Shown in pieces: positions 52,665 through 63,955 of a DNA stretch of 64,000 nucleotides (within the stretch, counting starts at the first letter, position 1; each line of letters starts with the position of its first letter). This DNA comes from Oncomelania hupensis (Eukaryota > Mollusca > Gastropoda > Littorinimorpha > Pomatiopsidae). The stretch is from the NCBI GenBank assembly GCA_036898135.1, contig CM072523.1, positions 37,280,781 through 37,344,780 of the forward strand. The letters run 5' to 3'. Under the pieces are notes generated by a model. The model was given only the letters and a program-made list of their open reading frames with translations. It was not told the origin of the DNA and did not search any database. The position numbers and the translations under genes were made by a program.

Positions 52665-53227
52665 CCTGTCCTATTCCATCCTGTCCCGTAACCCGGAGGT
52701 CGTAGGGGCACCACAAATGATCGTTTAACCAGCAAACTCCATCTTTCTCTGTCCTCAGCAGCCCTGATGGCTTCGCTCAATGTCAAACCAGTCCATTCTC
52801 GAATGTTGTCATCCCACCTCTTTTTCGGTCTCCCTCTTATTCTACCTCCTTGCACTGTGCCTTGCAGAATAGTCTTTGATGATCTGATTTGATTTGATGA
52901 AGGCCTGATGATCTGGTGACGTGGCCATACCATCGGAGTTTCCGTTTCTTCACCACTGTGAGCAGGTCATCGTGTTGTCCAATGGCTTGTGTGATGGTCG
53001 GTCGGACTTCGTCGTTGGTGATGTGTTGGGTATAGGAAATGCCCAGAAGTCTTCTGTAGCACCTCATCTCCATGCTTTATATTCTTCGTTGGAGATCTGC
53101 CGTGAGGGTCCATGCTTCGCAAGCATATAGGAAGATGGAGATGACAAGGGAGCGCAGCAGTCTTACTTTGGAATGTAGACTGATGGTCCTGTCTTTCCAA
53201 ATGAGGTTGAAAGTCTGTTCGCCCTGC
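52665..53227 (-). mobile_element. LINE family A, 3' segment of an inverted insertion
   Basis: Minus-strand C-terminal coding (MEMRCYRRLLGISY from 53073) to the tail at 52670. A small insertion with GATTTGATTTGATGAAG at about 52878-52902 breaks the frame. It abuts, head to head, the plus-strand 5' segment that follows. Confidence 0.88.
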
Positions 53228-54715
53228 CTTTACCATCCGTCTGAGAGCAGCCCCTTTCAACATCACCATCATCCAGGCCTATGCCCCAACATCAGACTAT
53301 GACGACAGCGAAGTGGAGGATTTTTATGAAAATCCACAGGCGATCCTTGACCAAGTGCCGAAGAAGGACATAGTCATAGTGCAAGGCGACTGGAATGCCA
53401 AGGTTGGCCAAGATGCGCACCACAACTGGGAAGACACATGTGGACCCCACTGCAACAACGAGACAAGTGACAGGGGTCTGAGACTGTTGGAGTTTGCCAG
53501 ATACAACAATCTGGTACTGGCAAACCAGCTTGGTCTCCACAAAAACTCCAGACGATGGACATGGCACAGTCCCGGCGGGGAGCATCACAATCAGATAGAC
53601 TACATCATGGTCAAGAAACGCTTCATATCAAGCATAAACATTGGCAGGACACGCACTTTTCCAGGAGCAGACATCGGTAGTGACCACGATCTCGTGATGA
53701 TGTCTTTCCGGCTCCACTTGAAGAGAGTAAATACAGCAAAGTGCACTAGACTGATGTTCTACCTGGACAAACTGCAAGACCCGGAGGTGGCAAAACTATT
53801 TCAGGCCACAATTGGAGGGAAATTTGCACCACTGCTCATTTTGGGGGCTGGTGAAGTAGATGTCCACACCATGACCACCACCTTCAACTCAGCTGTGACA
53901 GATGCCGCCACTGAGATCCTTGGCAAGCACCGACCAAAGAAGAAGCCGTGGATCACACCTGAACTTTTGGATCTGTGTGATAAACGAAGAGAGATTAAAA
54001 AAAAAAACACCTCACAGGGAGCTGATGTCTACCGAAAAATCAACAATGACATCCGAAAAGGCATGCGCACAGCAAAGGAGAACTGGATAGAAGATCAATG
54101 CCAGGAAATAGTGAATAGTCTGAACAAGAACAACAGCAAGAAGGTCTACAGACTGTGAAGCGGCTGACAAGTGTCAAACAGCCCAAAGTCTCCACGATCC
54201 AAAGCAAGTCTGGCATTTGCCTTACAGAAGAACAAGAAGTCTTGGACAGAGAGACAGAGTACTGCTCTGACCTTTACAACCATACACCAAATGGAGACCC
54301 ATCAGTTCTAGCATGTCCCCAGAACAGAGAAGAAGAAGAAATCCTCCCAATTCTCCGGGAAGAAGTTGAGGCAGTAATGCAGTCGCTAAAGAAAGGGAAG
54401 TCAGTGGGAGTGGACAACCTACCCGCGGAACTGCTACAAGCAGGAGGAGAAGCGATGATTGATGCCCTCACCATTATCTGTAACAAGATCTGGCAGAGTG
54501 GGGAGTGGCCTATACCATGGACCCAGTCGCTTGTCATCACTCTTCCCAAAAAAGGTAACCTTCAGGAGTGTGAAAATTACCGCACCATCAGCCTCATCAG
54601 CCATCCCAGCAAGGTCCTCCTAAAAATAATACTCAACATGTTGAAACCCCAAGCTGAACAAATTATAGCTGAAGAACAAGCAGGATTCAATTCAATGCGG
54701 TATTTAAAATAAAAG
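53228..54715 (+). mobile_element. LINE family A, endonuclease and N-terminal RT (inverted 5' segment)
   Basis: The plus frame 53226-54158 encodes an APE endonuclease: FNITIIQAYAPTSDYDD, VQGDWNAKVG, HNQIDYIMVKK and GSDHDLVMMSF are intact catalytic blocks. It then gives a linker (KHRPKKKPWITPELLDLCDK) and, after a frameshift near 54150, the RT fingers (KKGKSVGVDNLPAELLQAGG, VITLPKKGNLQECENYRTIS, EEQAGF) to 54700. The active palm is missing. Sequence is close to the family consensus, so it serves as reference for the edited copy at 56566. Confidence 0.9.
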
Positions 54716-54726
54716 CGTATTGGGGA

Positions 54727-55190
54727 AAAGAGCATTGTTCTAGGAGCAAACAACGAAAATGACCACAATATCGTGATAATGTCTTTCCGGCTCTATTGAA
54801 GAAGTAAACACAGCAAAGTGCACCAGACTGAAGTTCGACCTGGACAAACTGCAAGACCCGGAGGTGGCAGAACTATCTAAGCCACACTTGGAAGGAAATT
54901 TGCACCACTGCTCATTCTGGGAGCTGATGAAGTAGATGTCAACACTAAGACCACCACCTTGAACTCATCCGTGACAGATGGCGCCACAGAGATCCTTCGC
55001 AAGCACCGCCCAAAGAAGAAACCGTGGACCACACCTGAACTTTTGGACCTGTGTGACAAACGAAAAGAGAGGAAAAAGAAAAAGAACACCTCACAAGGAG
55101 CTGATGCCTACCGAAAGATCACACACGACCTCCGAAAAGGCATGCGCACATCAAAGGAGAACTGGATAGAAGATCAATGCCAGAAAATAT
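54727..55190 (+). mobile_element. LINE family A, endonuclease-RT linker fragment
   Basis: Parallel to 53660-54110 (CTRLKFDLDKLQDPEVAEL, KHRPKKKPWTTPELLDLCDK, NWIEDQCQ) with different small indels. It is a separate copy and a useful third sequence for polarising changes. Confidence 0.88.
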
Positions 55191-55307
55191 ACTCCATAAT
55201 TATTAAGCCATGAATATCTTAGTCATACACATGTCAGTGCCACTATTAGTACATGTATGTGTGTGTAAGGAGGACAGAGGAATAGATAGAGAGAGAAAGC
55301 TGACAGC

Positions 55308-55311
<4 letters not shown>

Positions 55312-55368
<57 letters not shown>

Positions 55369-55378
55369 AAGAGAGAGA
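55312..55378. repeat. (GA)n microsatellite
   Basis: GA run with two AAAG steps. Confidence 0.95.
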
Positions 55379-55469
55379 TTTATTTACTTATTGAAATAAA
55401 AGCAACTGACTTGTGCTATAATGGAATAATTTGTCACATAACTGGCCATACAGTTAAATTAATAAAATC

Positions 55470-56565
55470 AGGCTGGTTTTTAAACAGGCAGACCAACAGT
55501 AGACCATTTAGTGAAATTTACAACATACATTAAGAAACAATTTGCTAGAAGGAAAAATATATTACCTTCATTTTCTTGACGTTAAAAAGCTTATGATAGA
55601 GTTTGGCATGCTCAACTTTCATACAAATTAAAAAATATAGGGCTTTCTGGAAATAGTTTTCAATATATTAAAGGATTTTGCATGGAAGAATATAGGTATA
55701 TAGCTCCAGAGTATGGACAGTAAAGCAATTAAAATGGTTATGGGTATTCCAATATTCACAAAAACTGACGATGTTTATAAAGCAGCTAGAGTATTATCTT
55801 TAAATGAGTGGAGAAAATTATCATGCGCTAAATAAAATAGTTAGAGTCTCTGCTATAGAAAATTTCGCTGATACAGAACTAGAAGTAAGATCTGATTATC
55901 CAAAACGAGCACAGGGTATCAGTTATTTACTAACAATAGCAACTTATACAAATGAACTTGTACAGGGATCAAATTTATTTACTAAATTAACATCTTAAAA
56001 AAATATCACAAATGCTTATACCAATATGGGAATTTAAGCGAGCAAGCTTTGGTTTTGAATATACTGCTATACGGAAAATAGAACACGGGTTATTGTTAGC
56101 AAAAGAAGTTTATGAACATATAGAACAAAAATATTATTCTTATTTGCAAATGTATACTGATGGTTCTGTTTTAGGTACAGGTCAAACAAGGGCTGGTTAT
56201 GTTATACCTGCTTTAAAAAATTTGTGAATCATTGTATTTAGGTAAAGATCGTTCAATTTATACTGCAGAACTTACCGCAATTCTTATGGCATTAAATAAG
56301 ATCTTACGTCAACGAAAAACTTTTTAAAAATATATTATTATATGTAGACTCCATATCAGTTCTTCAGAGGCTGGACTCCAATATTAATAAAAGCAGAGGT
56401 GACATTATATATGAAATGAAAGACCTTATACTTTGCGTAACTATGAATGGCACTAATGTTCATTTTTGTTGGATACCATCTCATTGTGGTTTAAATCATA
56501 ATGATTTGGCAGACAGGAAAGCAAAAGAAGGGACCTAAAGCAATAATCATGTAATGTAATGTAAT
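55470..56565 (+). mobile_element. AT-rich LINE with RNase H domain, degenerate
   Basis: Pieces in plus frames: FLDVKKAYDRVWHAQLSYKL, then KNIGLSGNSF (RT motif A region, about 55570-55665); KMVMGIPIFTKTDDVYKAAR (55733); then an RNase H domain YLQMYTDGSVLGTGQTRAGY (56143), IYTAELTAILMALNKI (56260), VDSISVLQRLDSNI (56346) and FCWIPSHCGLNHNDLADRKA (56464). The D-E-D-H/D RNase H residues are recognisable. It ends ACCTAAAGCAATAATCATGT with an (AATGT)n tail, as does repeat E. It is an I/Jockey-type LINE with frameshifts, inactive. Confidence 0.85.
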
Positions 56566-58745
56566 GTAACCGATAGTTGTTCTGAACCAGTCTCCGATGG
56601 CGCTGCCGTGGAGGACCGCACCAACAACCCCTTTACACAGGCCCCCGATGACTTCAACAATTCTAGGGCCGATGCTGCACACTCCGACGGCCGCCCACAG
56701 ACCAGCATGCCCTGCCAGGTCTTTCTTGCCCAAGACACACTGCATGATGAATAAAACCATTCACTCCATACCGGATCGGTCGTCGCCCGGGTCACCAAGG
56801 ACCGCGCCTTCCGTTGGCCACAAGACGGAGGTGATAAGTATGCTACTGATGGACAACTTAGCAAGATCCGCACCAGAAACAACATCGTCATAGGAACCTG
56901 AAATGTCAGGACCCTAACTGCGGAAGGAAAATTAGAAGCACTGACTCACGAGCTGGACCACTATCGATGGAACGTTTTTGGTATCAGTGAGCTGCCCTGG
57001 AAAGGCCTAGGTGAAACAACGACCGACAAAGGCCACAAGCTTTATTTCAGCGGTAGAGATGACAGGCACGAACACGGCGTTGGATTCTTGCTCCACAAGA
57101 ACATTCTAGCCACTGTCATGGGTTGCCGCCCAGTCTCCAGTGGACTCATTACCATCCGTCTGAGAGCAGCCCCTTTCAACATCACCATCATCCAGACCTA
57201 TGCCCCAATATCAGATTATGACGACAGCGAAGAGGAGGATTTCTATGAAAATCTACAGGCTGTCGTGTGCCGAAGAAGGCCAAGTGCCGAAGAAGGATAT
57301 AGTCATAGTGCAAGGCGACTGGAATGCCAAGGTTGGCCAAGATGCGCACCACAACTGGAGAGACACATGTAGACCCCACTGCAACAACGAGACAAATGAT
57401 AGGGGTCTGAGACTCTTGGAGTTTGCTAAATACAACAATCTCATACTGGCAAACACGCTTGGTCTCCACAACAAATCCAGACGATGGACATGGTACAGTT
57501 CCAGCGGGGAGCATCACAACCAGATCGATTAAATCATGGTCAAGAAACCCTTCAGATCAAGCATCAATATTGGCAGGACACGCACTTTTCCAGGAGCAGA
57601 CATCGGAAGTGACCTCGTGATGATGTCTTTCCGGCTCCTCTTGAAGAGAGTAAACACAGCAAAGTGCACTAGACTGAAGTTTGGCCTGGACAAACTGCAA
57701 GACCCGGAGGTGGCAGAAATATTTCAGGCCACGGTTGGAGGGAAATTTGCACCACTGCTCCTTTTGGGAGCTGGTGAAGTGGATGTCGGCACCGTGACCA
57801 CCGCTTTCAACTCGGCTGTGGCGGATGCCGGCACTGGGATCCTTGGCGGGCACCGCCCGGGAAAGAGGCCGTGAATCACACCTGAACTTTTGGATCTGTG
57901 TGATAACCGAAGAGAGATGAAAAAGAGAAAGAACACCTCCCGGGGAGCTGATGCCTACCGAGGGGGTCAACGGTGACATCCGGAGGGAGGGGGTGAGGGG
58001 GACAAGCGCATGGCGGGAGAGAGCTGGATGGAGGATCAATGCCAGGAGATGGAGAACGGTCTGAGCGAGGGCAGCAGTGGGAGGGCCTGCCGGACTGTGA
58101 AACGTATGATAAGTGTTGGACATCCCAGGGTCTCCGCGATCCAAAGCGGGTCTGGCATATACCTTACAGAGGAACAGGAGGTATTGGACGGATGGACAGA
58201 GTGTTGCTCTGGCCTTTGCGGCCGCACAACAGGCAGAGACCCATCGGTTCTAGCGTGTCCCCAGAGCGGAGAGGAAGAGGAGGTCCTCCCGGTTCTCCGA
58301 GGGGAGTTTGAGGCGGCAGTGCAGTCGCTGAGGAGGGGGAGGTCTGCTGGAGTGGACAGCGAGCCCGCGGAGCTGCTTCAGGCAGGAGGAGAGTCGATGA
58401 TTGACGCCCTCACCGTTGTCTGTGGCAGGATCTGGCGGGGTAGGGGGTGGCCGGCACCATGGACCCGGTCGATCGTCGTCGCTCTTCCAAAAGAGGGTAG
58501 CCTTCGGGAGTGAGAGGATTGCCGCACCGTGGGCCTCGTCGGCCGTCCCGGCAGGGTCCTCCTGAAAATAGTACTCAACGAGTTGCAACCCCAGGCTGAG
58601 CAGGTCGTGGCTGAGGAGCAGGCAGGATTCGGGGCAGGGCGGGGTGCCACTGGGTGGATTTTCGGCCTCAGAGTGATCTGCTGGAAAGACCTGCAACACC
58701 GGCGGCATCTAGATCTATATTATGTGTTCGTGGACTTCCGAAAAT
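56566..58745 (+). mobile_element. LINE family A, 5'-complete but 3'-truncated, A-to-G-rich copy
   Basis: The 5' region matches 16770-17165. The endonuclease spans about 56900-57640 (FNITIIQTYAPISDYDDS, VQGDWNAKVG, HNQID then a TAA at 57530) and the linker 57640-58080, then RT fingers (LRRGRSAGVDSEPAELLQAG, LQPQAEQVVAEEQAGFGAG) to VFVDFRK at 58743. No 3' tail is present. Before 57730 it is ordinary. After 57730 it carries a striking excess of A-to-G relative to both sibling copies, giving Lys-to-Arg/Glu and Asn-to-Ser/Gly changes throughout. Stops and indels show that it is inactive. Confidence 0.9.
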
Positions 58746-59030
58746 AAAATACAATAAAATAAAATTTTAAAAACTACAGAAGTTGTTCCACCAAATGACA
58801 ACAGTGAACATTGCACAAGGAATTTACTCCAATGTTGGTAAACACACGTCACACCACACCAAGGGCTCCCAATTCGTCACCATGCCTCTCATACATGCAC
58901 CACACCATTATGAAATACGTAGTATTTGCCTAGCAGGGAACTTTTATTAATCTTCACATTAAAACATAATAATAGGCCATTGTTTATCGTTGTTCAAACC
59001 GACCTCAGAGCTTTGAATCTTATGTGTTAG
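58746..59030. other. Unannotated interval
   Basis: A-rich start (AAATAAAATACAATAAAATA), otherwise unremarkable. Confidence 0.35.
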
Positions 59031-59032
59031 TT

Positions 59033-59100
59033 AGTTAGTTAATCATTTGTTAAAGGGTCCAGCGGACTACAAGGAACCGAATCGGGACCTCAGTTTTAGG
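59033..59100 (-). repeat. Repeat E 3' tail fragment
   Basis: TTAGTTAGTTAGTTAATC with TCCAGCGGACTACAAGGAAC and CGAATCGGGACC matches the left end of the copy at 11405. Confidence 0.6.
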
Positions 59101-59307
59101 CGTCTCTTCTTTGTTGTATAAACAAACAAATGTGCTTACGATACACATAGTTTTTCCCAGCGGTGTTATTTTATTTTTCGAATCAACCGTAATGCTACTT
59201 AATATATAGGCACATAGACCAAAATGAATGTACCGATTGATACCCAAACCGTACTTTTGACACAGGTTATTATTTTATGATTTTTGGGGGGTAGGGGTAG
59301 GGGCTCA

Positions 59308-59310
<3 letters not shown>

Positions 59311-59344
<34 letters not shown>

Positions 59345-59352
59345 TCTCTCTC

Positions 59353-59408
<56 letters not shown>
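59311..59408. repeat. (CT)n microsatellite
   Basis: CT run with two CACT interruptions, just upstream of the LINE ORF1. Confidence 0.95.
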
Positions 59409-59410
<2 letters not shown>

Positions 59411-59461
59411 GGTGTACTTAATAACATTCTCACGAGGAAAGCAAAAATAGCTGCAGCAAGA

Positions 59462-60718
59462 GTGCGCTGCCTAAAAATACAAAATATTTCGTCTCTGCTG
59501 GCGGTGAACTGTTTGTTGTTGATGTTGCAAATTGGCGGAGTAGAACCAAATCCCGGCCCACCACAACCATCGGCATCGGTGACAAAGCAAACTGAAAAAA
59601 GACAGTGTCTCAGACAGGCGAAGCACAAAGAAGGTTCAGAACAGCAACCAGGATTAGAGACGATGGAGACGGCTCAGGTGATAAACGGACTGTCAGAGTC
59701 AGTGCAGTCTTTGAGGCTGGAGGCGGGATAGCGACAGCTTGCACACAGCATGAATGAGAAACTCGGCAGCATAGAGAGCACTATTGGTGACAAGCTTTGT
59801 CAGTTGAGTGGAGAACAGGAAGTGCTACGTCTTGACGTGGATGAGCTGGCCAGCAAGCAGGAAAGGGTGGAAGAAGATACAGCGACACTCAAGGAGAAGG
59901 TGCAGGAGTTGACGTCGAAAATTGAATGGCTTGACACAGACAGAAGAAAATCTAACCTTCTCTTCTTTGGCGTGGCTAAGCGCGTAGGCACATCGTGCGA
60001 GCAGCTAATCACGGAGGTTCTTCGAGACCAGCTGCACATGACGACGGACATTGCGATTGAGTATGCCTACTGGACCGGCAAAGCTATTCTGGTGCGTTTC
60101 CAGTCTCTGAAACAGCGCACAATGGTGCTAACACAGGCCAAGCAACTGAGGGTGAACGATAGAATCTCTATCAGAGAGGATCTCCCCAAGGCAGTTAACA
60201 ACAGACGTAAAGGCCTTGTACACATGTACAGACAACTACGTAAGGACGGCAAGAGGGCGACGCTCAAGGCAGACAAACTATACACTGATGAAATGGTCTT
60301 CACATACAACGAGGAGCGACAGGAAATCGTCACACTGGACACGCCTGGACGTCTGAACAGGAAGCAAGGTATGCCTGGCGTTGGGGGCAATTGTGACGTA
60401 GCTGCCGGTGCCGCCATCAACAACGCCAACAATGTTGGTAAGCAGAGGGACGACCGGAGAACGACAGGCGAAGCGGATAGTAACGGCACTGGCGGCGGCG
60501 TCCTACGGCCCTCGGCGTCTGGTGATCGGAGATCTACAACCTGGAACGACGTCTCACGGTCATCAACGCAGCTGAAGTCGGCATCTTCCAGCGATCGTCA
60601 TCACGCGGATCAACACGAACAAAGCAGTCACATCAACATGTATTCACACACACAGCATACACACACAAATAAGCCTACTCCTCAACCTGATGAAGCACCA
60701 GCTTCAAAAAACGAGTGA
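59462..60718 (+). CDS. LINE ORF1 with 2A-like peptide, coiled coil and RRM-like domain (one internal stop)
   Basis: A single frame from 59462 to TGA at 60718 with one in-frame TAG at 59729-59731. The N-terminus is hydrophobic (SLLAVNCLLLMLQIGGVEPN, then PGP), which is a 2A-like ribosome-skipping motif. Residues about 75-165 form a coiled coil (SIESTIGDKLCQLSGEQEVL). The RRKSNLLFFGVAK block begins an RRM-like fold as in L1-type ORF1 proteins, and a basic C-terminal region (NRRKGLVHMYRQLRKDGKRA) follows. The last quarter is Gly/Ser/Asn-rich and has a His/Thr run. ORF1 proteins bind element RNA. The N-terminal start is uncertain; the frame enters from the CT-repeat side without a clear ATG before 59521. 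Confidence 0.85.
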
Positions 60719-63689
60719 CAGGGGAATGCACAAACCAACGACGTGAGAGTAGACAAAGGCCACCCGATCATAACAAACCTCTGTCAGGCGGTGTCGGTAG
60801 TAGCACAGTAAGACATAGCACAGTGGATAACAATGCAGACGCTAACGACGGAGAGAGCACAGACGAGAAAGTCACATTGCCCTTGCTTTCCTGGAACATC
60901 GAAGGTCTACATATTAAAATTAGTGATGGTGATTGTAAGAATTTTATAGGATCTTTTGATATTGCAATCCTCGTAGAGACTTTTGTAGAAAGCTCATATG
61001 ACTTAACACTCCATTTCCCAGACCACATTAAGAATGCATGCTCTGCGGTGAAACTGTCCCATCAGGGCAGGCGATCCGGAGGTGTGGTGGTGTTAACTAG
61101 AAAATGGTTATCACGTTACCTTGAGAAAATAGACACGGAGTTTGATCATATTATTGTTATCAAAATTGCAAAGCACTTGTTCAAAACCAGCCGTGACGTA
61201 ATGCTTATATCCCTCCTCAGGGTAGTACTTACTATGACACGGCTGATAGCAACTGTCATTTACAGACAGTAGACAGTTGTATTTGGTACCTTATGGAAAC
61301 GTACCAGGATTTTCACTTAATACTGACGGGTGACTTGAACGCTCGCACAGCCAGGTGTCAAGTTAGCCTAGGAGAAGACTCGTTATTGCCATTTACCGAC
61401 CCCTTTGGCACAGATGCTAACACACGCAATTCACTGTACGATATTCTTAATGATTTTGGCAGAACACTTTTGGACTTGTGTTTTTGTTTTGATTTGCACA
61501 TTCACAACGGAACGACAGAAGGGGACAGTGAGGGCGCGTACACGTACATCTCGCAACACGGGAACAGCGTAGTAGACTACTGCATCACATCAGCAGAATT
61601 GGTAGATCGTGTACATGATATGAAGGTAGTCCCAAGAGTAGAATCTTTACACATGCCAGTTGTATCGAGTTTCGCCTTGGGCTATAAAGACAATAGTGAG
61701 ACACCAGCCTTTGCAATGGATAAATACGTGTGGCAGGCGGATAAGGCAGAACAGTTCATGCAGCAAATGTTTTCTCAAAACAGCATCAGTATGATGACTG
61801 ATGCTTGCAGTTTTGTTGATGTAGACATAAATCAGGCCTTAGACATGTTTAATAGTTGTCTACTTAGTGCAGGGGAGAGAATGCGCATAACCATCAAAAG
61901 TAAGGGTAGTGCTCGTAGGCAAAACAGTGACCGGTTTGACAGAAAATGCATGGACAGTAAAAAGGCAACATTTAGAGCACTGAGGAGGTACAGACAAACA
62001 GGCACCACAGACACCAAACAGACTTACTTAGCTCAAAGAAAGCAGTACAAAACGTTGCTGAAGGACAATGAGAGTTCCTACAGGGCAGAGAGTGTGCGTA
62101 AACTTGAAAGCGCAGTTTCTGATACAGTGAATTTTTGGAAGGAAATTAAGAAGTGTAGGCGGTCACATATAGTACATGGAAATATATCGGCAGTAGGTTG
62201 GTTTGAACACTTTTCCAGGCTGTTAAATTCTGGTGTTTCCACCCAGGACACACCCGTCCTCCCGGAAGGGGGCGAGCAATATGATGCAATCTTAGACTGT
62301 AAAATAGCCGAGAGTGAAGTTAGACTAGCCTTAAGAAAGCTAAAGTGCGGCAAGGCTGCAGGTCCAGACTTAGTGATAAGTGAATTCCTCAAAGCGTCAG
62401 AGCATTTGCTTCTACCGTTCTTGGTCAGGTTATTCAACAAGATGTTCGAGGATGGCGTCTTCCCTGATGAGTGGACAAAATCCGTTATCGCGCCGTTGCA
62501 CAAGAAGGGCGATCGTAACAATCCCGATAATTATCGGGGAATCAGTCTACTCAGTTGCGTAAGTAAAATATTTACTGGTGTGTTAAACGCCAGACTTATG
62601 AAATGGGCAGAAGACACTTCAATCATTACGGACGCCCAGGCAGGTTTTAGACGAAACCATTCCACAATGGACCACATCTTCACTCTGTATGCCATGATAG
62701 AGAAACAGTTCGCACGAAATGCAAAGTTGTACGTGGCGTTTGTAGACTTTTATAAAGCATTTGATACGATTTGCCACTCTACTCTATGGATGGTACTTTC
62801 TAGAGCAGGCATACAGGGCAGGATGTTAAGAATACTTCGTACGATGTATTCTAGCATTAACTCGTGTGTCAGGTGTACCGGCGGTGAACTGACGGATTAC
62901 TTTGAATGCCTTCAAGGCCTAAAGCAGCGCTGTTTGTGTAGCCCGATTTTGTTCAGCTACTTCATAAACGAGTTAGCCCATGATATAGTACAAGGCGGTA
63001 CTCACGGCATTCAGCTGCTACCAAACCAAATAGAATTATTTCTCCTGCTTTTTGCAGACGACCTGACACTATTGTCGTCAACTGTAGTAGGTCTCCAAAA
63101 TCAACTTAACGCGTTGTACGAGTCCTCGCAGAGGCTAGGACTGAAAGTCAATACTGATAAAACCAAAATCGTTGTCTTCCGCAATGGAGGCCACTTGTCA
63201 GCGAGAGAAACATGGCATCTTGGTGATGAGAACATGGAGGTCGTCAGGAAGTACAAATATCTAGGCTTATATTTCTCCACCATGATGAGTTTTAATATAG
63301 CAACTGAGGAATTCGTCACACGGAGGAAGAAATGCGTAGTAGAAATAGTTAAAGCCTTGAACACCTACGGTTGCTTCTCTAGTGATGTGTTTTTCACACT
63401 CTTTGACGCACAGGTTGTACCCTCTATGCTGTATGCGTCTGAGCTCTGCGGCTACAGAGAACACAAACAAATTGAGAAGGTTCATTTGTACGCTTGCAAA
63501 CTGTTCATGAATGTGCCTAAGAGAACTCCAAATGACATGATGTACGGCGATTTAGGCCGTTACCCTTTACTTAGTCACAACTTTCCGGCACCTCTCATAA
63601 AAACTCGTGGGTATCGCCATTATAAATTAAAACGAGGTTATATGAAACCAAGTTCCGGTTTGGCTTGTTTTGCTTTTATCAAAGCTTGA
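60715..63689 (+). pseudogene. LINE ORF2, APE endonuclease and reverse transcriptase, frameshifted
   Basis: It overlaps the ORF1 stop by four bases (GTGA). The endonuclease starts LLSWNIEGL (N) and ILVETFVES (E). The frame is lost near 61208 and regained as PPQGSTYYDT, with GDLNARTA and VVDYCITS. The usual SDH near the end of the domain reads SLH (about 61645), a lost catalytic aspartate. RT shows LKCGKAAGPDLVISEFLK, HKKGDRNNPDNYRGISLLS, QAGFRRNHSTMDHIF, FVDFYKAFDTICHSTLW, and LKQRCLCSPILF where the motif normally has QG. LLLFADDLTL is intact (about 63056). The C-terminal domain reaches LGRYPL (63575) and then loses similarity. It is the most complete LINE here but inactive. The clade is not resolved (I/Nimb-, Crack- or Daphne-like are candidates). 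Confidence 0.9.
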
Positions 63690-63950
63690 TGCGTGACTTT
63701 TAAATATGGCAAATTGCCGAAAACGACGATTGTTAGAGCCAGAAAACGAGTGGGATAATTTTAAAACGGTGGAGGAAGTACATGCTCAGTGAAAGAATGC
63801 AAAAAACAATCGTAGAGGCCTGTATTTGTGGCGACTTCGGAGGTGCGTCGATCATCGACAGAAAGTGAAACAGGACCTGAAAACTCTTGTAGTTTTCCAT
63901 AGCTTCGCCGTCGCAACCTTCACAAAACACGAAGTAACTGACTATGTTAG
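63690..63950. other. Unannotated interval
   Basis: Sequence after the LINE breakpoint. No 3' tail or recognised element. Confidence 0.4.
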
Positions 63951-63955
63951 GCTAG

